This document shows positions 55,979 through 64,000 of a DNA stretch of 64,000 bases, piece after piece. The DNA is from Berberis thunbergii (Eukaryota > Streptophyta > Magnoliopsida > Ranunculales > Berberidaceae), in assembly GCA_003290165.1 (NCBI GenBank), contig QNQO01002056.1, positions 1 to 64,000 on the forward strand, read 5' to 3'. Position 1 is the first letter of the stretch. Every line of letters begins with the position of its first letter. The notes under the pieces were generated by a model that was not told the origin of the DNA, searched no databases, and saw only the letters and a list, made by a program, of their open reading frames with translations. Both the position numbers and the translations under genes were made by a program.

Positions 55979-57576
55979 ATGACCCTAGAATTATTAAAAA
56001 AAAAAAAAAGCAACTTCACTACTGTCTCGGAAGGATGACCCAATCGACTATGCCATAGCTCCAAGGACTTCGAACTATCAACCGAAACCGCTTGCACCTG
56101 TAATCCATATCGTAGGTAGTAAAGTCCATCCCGTCTCTCACCCGTGCCAATCACCTCCCTCGAATGCAGGTCCTGTATAGCACACAAGTTAGAATTAAAT
56201 TGGACAAAGCAATTTAGATCATCATTTAGTTGTGAAACCGAAATTAAATTGCAGTTTAACTTTGGAACAAAAAGAACATGTTGGAGTATTATTTTGTCCG
56301 TGAGTTTCACGACACCCTCCTTAGTAGCAACCACCGTTTGACCATCCGGAAGGCCCACGGGACATGGCGAAACTACCTTAGTATCCACTAAATAAGATTC
56401 ATTACCAGTAACATGATGAGAACATCCAGTATCAATTATCCAAGAATCTATTTCCAACTTACCATGCAACCTGTTAGAAGGAGTGTGAGGAGTACCAAAT
56501 GCGGCTGTTAACGCCGCCCACTGTTCGGCAGTAAAACCTGGAAGAGGTTGCGCAGCAGGAGCGGGGTTCGACCTCCCAAGAGATGCGCTGTGAGTAATGT
56601 CTGGGTTGGTGGCATGAGCACGCACTCCGTTACGTCCACGTCCAATCGTGAACTTTGTTGACGCAGTGTTTGACTTGCCCTTCAAAATTTTGTCATATTT
56701 CTCCAAGTACCAATCTGGAGTACCATGAAGATCAAAGCAGGTAGCGATGTCATGGCCTGATTTGTGACAATGAGAACATATCAAGGCAGCTCTCTCCGCT
56801 CTATCAAGACGCAATTTTGGTTTATTCTCTATACGTAGCGCGAAACCTACCACATCGGGTTTCTCTTCGGTGGTGCGTGTGATCCCCCGAACCCGCTCAT
56901 CTTGAGCAATTTGTTGGAATGCCCGATTCAACGAAGGCAAAGGGTCTTGCGACAAAATAGTCGAGCGCAATTGGGCATAATATTCAGAACACAAGCCAAG
57001 AAAGAATTGGTGCAGCCTATCATCTGCACGTCGTTTCTCGTGTTGTTTACCAACCTGACAAGTACATTTACCACACTTGCAAGAAATCAAAGGCTCATGT
57101 TTATCTAGTTCATCCCATAAAACATTCAATTTACTAAAATAAACAGCAACAGGCATAGTTTTATTTTGCTCACAGCGATTAATATCTCCCTTAAGTTGGT
57201 GAATACGCGGACCATTCACGATCGAGAATCGTTCATGCAAGTCATCCCATAAGCGTTTGGCATTATCATAATTTGATAGCATGGAACGTACCTCGGGGTC
57301 AATTGTATTCGTGAGCCATGATACAAGCATGCAGTGGATCGTGACCCAATCATCTTTCGTACAAGGTGGAACGAAATCTGTGATTGTCCCGTCAAGAAAA
57401 CCGAATTTGTGCCTAGAGGAAAGGGCTACTCGAATAGCATGAGACCAAGCATCAAAATTGTCAAGCTTGAAGCGAATTGGGGTAATGAAGTCGCCTGGTC
57501 GATCTTGCGACCCTAAATAGAAAGGCGAACTAGGATCAATTTTTACCAGTGGTGGAGATGTAGCGCCGCCGGCCAT
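55975..57576 (-). CDS. Copia gag, protease and gag-pre-integrase
   Basis: 533 residues from ATG 57576. Gag: an N-terminal PSSPFYLGSQDRPGDFITPI, then NFDAWSHAIRVAL. CCHC zinc knuckle CSHCHKSGHDIATC (about residues 265-280). Protease site WIIDTGCSHHVTG. Gag-pre-integrase LWHSRLGHPS. The end (LLFFFFNNSRVI) is an artefact of a homopolymer slip into another frame. Confidence 0.9.
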   Translation of the reverse strand: MAGGATSPPLVKIDPSSPFYLGSQDRPGDFITPIRFKLDNFDAWSHAIRVALSSRHKFGFLDGTITDFVPPCTKDDWVTIHCMLVSWLTNTIDPEVRSMLSNYDNAKRLWDDLHERFSIVNGPRIHQLKGDINRCEQNKTMPVAVYFSKLNVLWDELDKHEPLISCKCGKCTCQVGKQHEKRRADDRLHQFFLGLCSEYYAQLRSTILSQDPLPSLNRAFQQIAQDERVRGITRTTEEKPDVVGFALRIENKPKLRLDRAERAALICSHCHKSGHDIATCFDLHGTPDWYLEKYDKILKGKSNTASTKFTIGRGRNGVRAHATNPDITHSASLGRSNPAPAAQPLPGFTAEQWAALTAAFGTPHTPSNRLHGKLEIDSWIIDTGCSHHVTGNESYLVDTKVVSPCPVGLPDGQTVVATKEGVVKLTDKIILQHVLFVPKLNCNLISVSQLNDDLNCFVQFNSNLCAIQDLHSREVIGTGERRDGLYYLRYGLQVQAVSVDSSKSLELWHSRLGHPSETVVKLLFFFFNNSRVI

Positions 57577-58013
57577 GGTTATTTCCTAAGAATTTTGAAG
57601 AAGCAATTTTTGCTCTGAGGAATTGCGATTGCCTGGACTCCCCCAATACCTTGACGTGACTGTAGAGGAATTTCGTGACTGCAGAGGAATGGCCCTGGAA
57701 TATAAAATTGATGAAGGTGGAACAAATAAAGAGTGGTTATAAGGATCAATTTCTGGAATATAAAAATATATACTGATGAAGGTGGAACAAATAAAGGAGA
57801 TGCATGCTTAGCATATGAGGGCCCCAGTGCAGCACATTCTGCTGGGGGATTTTATAACAATTATGACTTGAGGGGCTATAAAATCAATGTTACAGAGGCA
57901 GAGAAATCAGCACCTAGACCTGCTCCAGCTTATGGAGGTGGCGGCAGGATGGCTATGGTGTAGACAGATGCAGGGACAATTACAGACGCAGGAACAATTA
58001 CAGAGATGGCGGA
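57577..58013 (+). pseudogene. Captured host fragment (TAF15/FUS-like RRM and RGG) in copia leader, antisense to the element
   Basis: The plus strand from about 57758 reads KIYTDEGGTNKGDACLAYEG, PSAAHSAGGFYNNYDLRGYK and INVTEAEKSAPRPAPAYGGG, which matches in style the second half of the RRM in plant TAF15/FUS-type RNA-binding proteins (KGDA...SAA...FNN.D.RG..I.V..AEK). After a one-base shift it continues GYGVDRCRDNYRRRNNYRDG, the Arg/Gly/Tyr-rich tail. It runs right up to the primer binding site. The element itself is read in the other direction. A 27-base motif containing TGATGAAGGTGGAACAAAT occurs twice (about 57709 and 57774). No start codon in a host context and a frameshift: not a functional gene. 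Family assignment is from memory of the motif pattern. Confidence 0.65.
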
Positions 58014-58026
58014 GGCTCTGATACCA
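58014..58026 (-). promoter_or_regulatory. Copia primer binding site
   Basis: Minus strand TGGTATCAGAGCC, complementary to the 3' end of initiator tRNA-Met, directly beside the 5' LTR. Confidence 0.9.
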
Positions 58027-58244
58027 TGATAGATTTAGGGTAATTGTTTTCTCTATTCTCATAAACCAATGAAAGATATTTATACAAGTAGCTTTCCTAA
58101 TTTCCCATAATACCTAACAATAGTTTAGGAAATAGTAAACTTCTTGAGGAAGTAGTTTCTTATAACAAAGCAAGTACCCATATATAGCTATCCTAGAATA
58201 AAGGAAATAATAAAGGAATAAATCACCTAAGTAATCTCCTAACA
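58027..58244 (-). repeat. Copia LTR (5' LTR of the element)
   Basis: 218 bp, three differences from the other LTR by my count. Confidence 0.95.
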
Positions 58245-60430
58245 AGGATCCTTGCCCACAAGGATGAAATTAGGATATGACTTGGTAAAGCGCCACTCGT
58301 TTTCCCAGGTTGCGTCTTCTATTGATGCACCTACCCTTTTTACCAAGATTTTGGACTTTGGATGGTATTTACCCTTTTGGATTACACGACGATTTGGGTT
58401 GTGGAAGGATGGTCGAAGTATCCGAGATGAGGAAGTTGGGTCGAAGTCAGAGTGAGCACTAGTCCCAAATGCTTTCGTAACAAACTGACATGAAACACAT
58501 TATGAAGAGCCAGGAGGCAAAGCCAATTTATAAGCCACCAGACCTACTTTCTCAGTGATTTGGTATGGACCAAAGAAACGTGAGGCGAGTTTCATGGAGT
58601 CTCGAAATGCCACAGAAGTCTGTCGATAAGGCTATAGTTTCAAATACACAATCTCCCACAACGAATGAGACCTCGCACCGATGTTGGTCTGCTTGACATT
58701 TCATCTGATGTTGAGCCAGCAGGAGGTTGTGTCGGAGCACACATAGAATGGCATCTTGGTCACGCATATACTCATCTAGCACTTGGACGTGAGAAGTGCC
58801 CGGTACATAAGCTAGTAGACTTGGAGGTGGAATGTCTAAACAACTTCAAAGGGTGTCATTTTGGTGGAGGAGTGAGTAGATGTGCCAAGGAATCCATTCG
58901 AGCCATTTTCGCGGCTGGTCACAGGCAAAACATCGTATATACTAATCCAAAGTTCGATTGACAACTTCGGTTTGACAATCAGATTGGGGTGGTAACTCGA
59001 GCTTATACACAACTTGGTTCCCTGCAGCTAGAATAACGTCGCCAAAAGGAGCTGATAAACACCTTGTCGCGGTCATTAACAATTGATGTCAGAATGCCTT
59101 GTAGGCGAACCACATTGGCGATAAATGCCTTGGCGACAGTCACGGTTGTAAACAGGTATTTCAAGACTATGAAGTAAGCATATTTCGTCAATCTATCGAT
59201 AATTACCATAATGAGATTATATCCACTAGACGATTGTAACCCCTCGATAAAGTCCATCGAAACATCGGTCCATATTTGAGTAGGAATTGGCAGTGGCTGA
59301 AGCAAACCCGTTGGTTTCATACAATCCGTCTTGAACCACTGACAAATGTCACATTGTTGCAAAAAATCCTTCACGGCCTAGAGCATATTAGACCAAAGAA
59401 ATTGTGCTTGATACGGAAAATGGTTTTATGAAACCCGAAATGTCCACCAATTGGTGATGAATGGCAGTCGACAATTATCTTTGGAATCAAGGTGGAGTTG
59501 GGGTTCAAATAAACTGTCTTTTTTGAACCACACACCATCTCATTGGAGCAGCTTGTGATCTGTTTGGGAGGAACATTACTTTATCAATTCTCCATGAAAT
59601 GAGTCCTGTTAGACCTCCTTTTGGAGCAGTGGCCACCAATCTGCATGTGGTATAGAAATTGATAAAAATTTAAATTCAACTACATGTGACAAAGAATCCG
59701 CACCTTGGTTTTCACTTTTCAGACCCTTTTTTGTACTCAATTTCGTAATCGTAATCAAGTATCTTTGGTAGCTATCGTGTTTGTGCTGGTGTAGTAATCA
59801 CTACTCCTATAGGTACTTAAGACTTTTTTGGTTAGTGCAGACTGTAAATTGTTTCCCAAGCAAATATGATGTTTCGCTAACATCTTCTTCTCGTAGGTAG
59901 ACAATGCTAAGGCCGAACCTTTCGATGTTTCGCAAAAATAGGCCACCGGTTGATTTTGCTGGGTAAGGATAGCCCCGATTGCAATTCCGCTAGCATCACA
60001 TTCAATCACGAATAGTTGAGAAAAATCGAGAAAGCGCAAAACTGGCGATGAAGTCAATTCCTCTTTCAATTGTTTGAATGGCATCTCTGGTGCGTCATTC
60101 CATTGGAAGTCATCCTTCGTCAAGAGTCAAGTCAAAGGAGCTGTTATACATCCAAAATTTCGAATGAACTTCTTATAATAGCCTGCTAAAAAAGGAACCC
60201 ATAGACTTTTTTTGCCGTTGTCGGTGTAGACCATTCAATGACAGCTTGTATTTTGGTTGGATCAACCGACACCCCTTGCTCCGAAATTATTGACCCAAGT
60301 ACTCCACTTGTAAAACACCGAATTGACATTTTGACTCTTTTGCAAACAGACTGTGAGTGGATAGGATTTTTAGGACAATTTGCAAATGTGTGAGATGGTC
60401 CTCCCATGACAAAGACGACAAAGATTTACT
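58245..60430 (-). mobile_element. Ty3/gypsy internal fragment, block B
   Basis: Minus strand: RT end (60407-60190, VDPTKIQAVIEWSTPTTAKK), RNase H (60123-59755: DFQWNDAPEMPFKQLKEEL, VIECDASGIAIGAILTQQNQ, ALSTYEKKMLA), integrase (59374-59003: CDICQWFKTD, IWTDVSMDFIEGL, IMVIIDRLTKYAYF) and C-terminal part with a chromodomain-like end (58782-58250, SWEDEWRF-type WENEWRFTKS). Several frame breaks. It holds the 175 bp missing from block A. The 5' half (gag, protease, most RT) is absent in both copies. Confidence 0.85.
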
Positions 60431-62345
60431 CAAATATAAAGATCTAACGGATCACATAAAAGGATGGTGGAGTGGAAGGGAAGGTGTTTGACTGAAATTT
60501 ATGTTCACAATTTGAGTACTGAAGGCAAGGAAAATACCCTAGTCTATATTATAAATCACAACGGTGTTTGGGGTTGCCGATAAATGACGGTTAGGATTTA
60601 AAATTGCGAAAGATGTTGATGGTGGAGATTCATTATCAACAATGACATGTTTGTAAACAGGTTACACGTAAAAGGGCAAAGGAAATGAACGTTAAAAAAG
60701 TTTGTGGAATGCATATGTGGCGGAGAGAGAAAATTTATGTCATTTAAATGAAAATCATCATAATTATCTACTTTCAAATTTTAGTAAAATTGAAATTCAT
60801 TTATGAAGATCTTTCCAATGAAACCAATCACTAATACAAAAACTTGAAAGTTTTAAAATCAATCATTACATTAATACAAACGCTTAAAGTTTTAAATATG
60901 CATTTCACGCCAAATGCATTTTTTTCAAAAAAATAATTCTAATCTAATGCATTTCACGTCGTAAGTGTTTTCAATATTAAGACACATTCAAGCAAAAACC
61001 ATGAACTCCATATTTTGGAAAATCAAATTTTGGGGAGGATTAATTATAGCGATTTTAAAATTAGTTCTTTTTTTCTTTCTAATTGTTTAAAATTTCAACC
61101 GAGTTTGACCTATTGCCATGACCCACCTTGTATCATGCTAACGACATGGGCAATACACTAATGTTATGCACATAAGAAAAAACTCAGGACTGATGACGGA
61201 GATCATAAGCCCAGCTTGAATAATACACACACATTGTTATGCATGTGAACAATGTATTCCATATCCATGATAGAGATTTTGACAACTAAGTAAATAAATA
61301 AATAAATAAATAAGTAATAATAGACACAGCTCGAAATATTAAACACTATAGAAATATCAGAAGATAAACGGTTCCTAGAGGTATCTTCGTAATGAGTAAT
61401 ACTACGGTGCACTGGTCTCAGTGCACTGGTATCTTGCCTGATGCTACCAGACACTTTACCGGTGCACTTAAGAAAAAGCCCTTCGTAATTATAGAAAGGA
61501 GAAAACTATCAGATTGGATGTGTTTCAACTGCAACATGCATGACAAAGCTATCAGAAAGAACTTTGTTAAGTCCATTTGAGACATCACAAAAAATGGAGC
61601 AGTCCCTGGCATGGCTCTTTTTACCATAATCACAAGACCATCATTGATTACAAACTAAAAGTTACAAATGAATCAGAAGATAGAGCAATCGAGTAAGATG
61701 AAATGATTTGAGAAGAAAGCATATTACCTTCGGTTACTGTAATATATCCTTGCACCATTTAGTACATAACCATATTCATTAATTAGTGATACAAGGTTAT
61801 ATACAATAGACTTTGCGGTCTAGTACATTTTGCTTGCTAGCAATCCTCTGCCGGACAAGAAACATAAGTACAAAACTAGAAATAGAAATATAAAATGTCA
61901 CGGGGTTGGTACAAGCTGAGATCACAAATGAACATAAAGAAAGAGTTTAACTTTGATCTAGCTTAATTGATATTGAGATCAGCATCTTTCAAACTATTAA
62001 ATGAGATTATGCAATGTTAGTACACTTTATTTCCAAATTTTGAAAATCCAAAACTCATTGAAGAGATCATGCTTGAAATATGTCACAAGTTACTAATACG
62101 TAGGGTTGTTTAACTCAAAAACCATATACACTCAGGGTGTATTTCATGGCACATATTGTTTCCATATTTAACTGATGGGGATATGAATCCAATATACACC
62201 AATAAACATTTTCAAAATTTGTAGCTTTCAATGATTCCTATTTTGATAAAGTCATTGAAATTTTTTGATTAACCAAGGGTGTGAAGTTTTAAAATTCCTA
62301 CGATTAAAGTTTTGCAGAAATAGAATGAAATCAGAAACAACTGAC
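60431..62345. other. Non-coding sequence shared with block A
   Basis: Matches 11301-13192. Differences are mostly single bases plus a TAAA microsatellite at about 61295-61313 and an extra stretch at 62235-62290. No gene recognised. Confidence 0.6.
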
Positions 62346-62940
62346 CTGATTACCCAATACGAATCCCAATAATAAACCTCTCTAAACATGGAACCTGGAA
62401 TCATGACTGGCCTTGGCAAACGCAGCAGAGTATGCAATTCAGGATTTTTGAAGACATCATTGCCTACTTTTTTACTCGAATTCTTCCACAATGAGTGCAC
62501 CTCCAATGCCCAATCCCGAACTTTGGAATTCTCCACTTTGGGCAAAAACCCAATTGGTTCAACCACAAAATCAACAGGGTTATGGTACACCAAATCACTC
62601 CCTGCATCATTCAACAACATATCAATGAACCCATTGAGATCATGAACCGAAACTGATCCATTTTTGGATTTATGCAACTCATTAAAGGCCTCTTCCACTT
62701 TAGACAAATTGACTTCAAAGAGACGTCCACGTATTGCTTGGGATCAAAGCTGACATTCCCATAAGTGTTCAGCGCGGTCTCTTGAAGTCGTTCGAGGAAG
62801 GCGATAAATGGGGTGGTGGGCTTGATGGAGTTGGTGTTGCAGAGTGGTGAAGATTGGGTGAGTTCCATAGTAATGAAGAAAAGGGTTAGTCAGATAAGAA
62901 GTGAGGAATTAAGGGAAATTGTTGAGTGGGATTTCGCCAT
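62346..62940 (-). pseudogene. Trehalase first exon, block B copy
   Basis: Same content as 13193-13798: FLERLQETALNTYGNVSFDP, YVDVSLK, a frame break, VEEAFNELHKSKNGSVSVHD, FLPKVENSKVRDWALEVHSL, MIPGSMFREVYYWDSYWVIR and the same donor. Lesions differ from the block A copy: a TGA in the N-terminal hydrophobic segment (about 62898), loss of one A near 62710, and a deletion of 9 bp in the signal segment; here the frame across LLNDAG is intact. Confidence 0.85.
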
Positions 62941-64000
62941 TGTTGCAGTAACATTTTGGGATGAAGATGATTTGAATATAAGGAGAAATGAAGATGAAGA
63001 ATAAGAAAAAGAAAAAAGACGCCATATGAAATAATTAAGAGAAATGAATGATTTGAACATGATTTGAATCTTGTCACCTGTAACTTCTGCAATTTGGATT
63101 GTAATATGGAATAAACTCACTATCTTTTTACACGTTAGGCTCTAACATGGTTGTGATAGCTAAGCTAGGAATCTAGGATTGTAAGTTAATCATTATAAAA
63201 TTAACTTATAATTTTTTACACGTTAGGCCGTATTGTGCAATTTGGATTATTGTTTATTCTATTTCTACAGGTATGGTTCATAGCATTGACATACATTAAC
63301 ATCAATATACTCGCAAACATCCATTGCACTGTCATAAATTATCGGCATCATCATGGCATGCACCTCAGCCAAACAAAGGGCTTTGATCTTACAGTATATT
63401 CAGCAACAAGCTTTGCGAAGGAAGAAGTCTTGTTTTCTAACAACTTACAATAAGGCCTGTTGAAAAAAAAATGTAAAATAAAATAAAGCACCTTACAAGA
63501 AAAAGAATAAACAAAACATTATACTACCCCTAGACTGCGGACTATAAGACCCAAAATACTAAGATAATCATGTATTGGCGCAGTAATCCATTATAGACTA
63601 AGATTCAATTTTTTTTTTTTTTTTTTTTTTTTTACTTCATACCACAAAATATAAATGAAAGAGAGAATTAAACATGATATTACAATAATCACAACAATAA
63701 AAAAATGCCCATGCATGTTCATCTCAAGTTGAGAGTGTTACCTCAGGTGGGTGGGTTGTTATTCCTCTTTAAATTGTTCATTTTCTTCATTTCCTCATAT
63801 GATATGAGCATAAGGCACACCCTCATGTCTACAATAAATACACTTACGTCCACCACTATCATCTTTAAGTCTATTATCATTAGCTTCACTAAACTCATCC
63901 ATTTTCATGTAAAAAATAATTTCCAACAAGCTTTTTTCAAACAAAGTTGAGGAACTAGCTAGAAAAGAGAGAAAAGTCAATGGAGTTGCGAAAGGACTAG
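62941..64000. other. Block B end: spacer shared with block A
   Basis: 62941-63100 matches the trehalase upstream flank; 63101-63270 is unique; from 63271 the sequence matches 17030-17780 (CATAGCATTGACATACATTA landmark). The 3.1 kb of block A holding the NLR relic (about 13960-17030) are absent here. A run of 25 T (63608-63632) has expanded from 8 in block A. Confidence 0.6.

Larger units (their letters stand above)
52944..58244 (-). mobile_element. Near-complete Ty1/copia retrotransposon nested in gypsy
   Basis: 5,301 bp between 5-bp target duplications AGGAT (52939-52943 and 58245-58249). LTRs of 218 bp at 52944-53161 and 58027-58244 begin TGATAG and end CTAACA on the plus strand, and differ at three positions by my count (about 98.6% identical), so insertion is recent. 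Primer binding site at 58026-58014, polypurine tract at 53175-53162. gag, protease, integrase, RT and RNase H lie in copia order on the minus strand, broken by one frameshift and one stop. Confidence 0.95.

Noticed and set aside
57733..57963. Independent plus-strand gene in the copia leader
   Set aside because: Lies inside the element, lacks a complete RRM and has a frameshift; a captured fragment is the better reading.
58014..58026. tRNA gene remnant
   Set aside because: Only 13 bases complementary to initiator tRNA beside an LTR: it is a primer binding site.

Overview
The window is nuclear DNA from a flowering plant, most likely a eudicot. It holds CC-NBS-LRR (NLR) resistance genes with plant-type introns, ABCC transporter, trehalase and reticulon remnants, and dense L1, RTE, Ty1/copia and Ty3/gypsy retroelements in an AT-rich background. 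The species cannot be named from the sequence. I found no CRISPR, operon or prokaryotic features, and no rRNA or tRNA gene.

Layout. 1-5.97 kb: the 5' part of an L1-type LINE on the minus strand, running off the left edge, with a tandemly duplicated 5' region. 5.97-17.99 kb: an ABCC scrap, an RTE scrap, and block A, which is a gypsy fragment interrupted by a 5'-truncated LINE, a trehalase first exon, and a relic NLR 3' end. 18-22.8 kb: AT-rich spacer with a MITE, a SINE-like element, a minisatellite, GC-rich hairpin elements and scraps of NLR N-termini. 22.8-32.2 kb: NLR gene 1 on the plus strand, then a decayed ABCC gene on the minus strand carrying a solo LTR. 32.2-44.2 kb: relics (a poly(A)-ended unknown segment, a LINE scrap, a reticulon exon, NLR and ABCC scraps, a foldback element, a copia RNase H fragment). 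44.2-52.1 kb: NLR gene 2 on the plus strand and another broken ABCC copy. 52.1-64 kb: a LINE scrap and block B, in which a gypsy fragment is interrupted by a near-complete copia element (218-bp LTRs, 5-bp target duplication), followed by a second trehalase exon. Block B is a paralogous copy of block A.

The two NLR genes are the only loci that look intact. Each reads as three exons: CC domain, NB-ARC plus LRR, and a short acidic terminal exon (44 or 50 residues rich in Asp and Glu). The terminal exon is followed by further in-frame copies of itself, each with its own acceptor, so each gene has a small array of possible alternative acidic tails. I regard this as the most interesting feature of the window.

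The repeating unit of the locus is an NLR gene followed by a tail-exon array, a conserved downstream spacer and an antisense ABCC relic. It has been duplicated and then broken up by transposons. A second notable feature is the copia element, whose leader carries an antisense fragment of a host gene resembling the RRM and RGG part of TAF15/FUS-type RNA-binding proteins, directly abutting the primer binding site.
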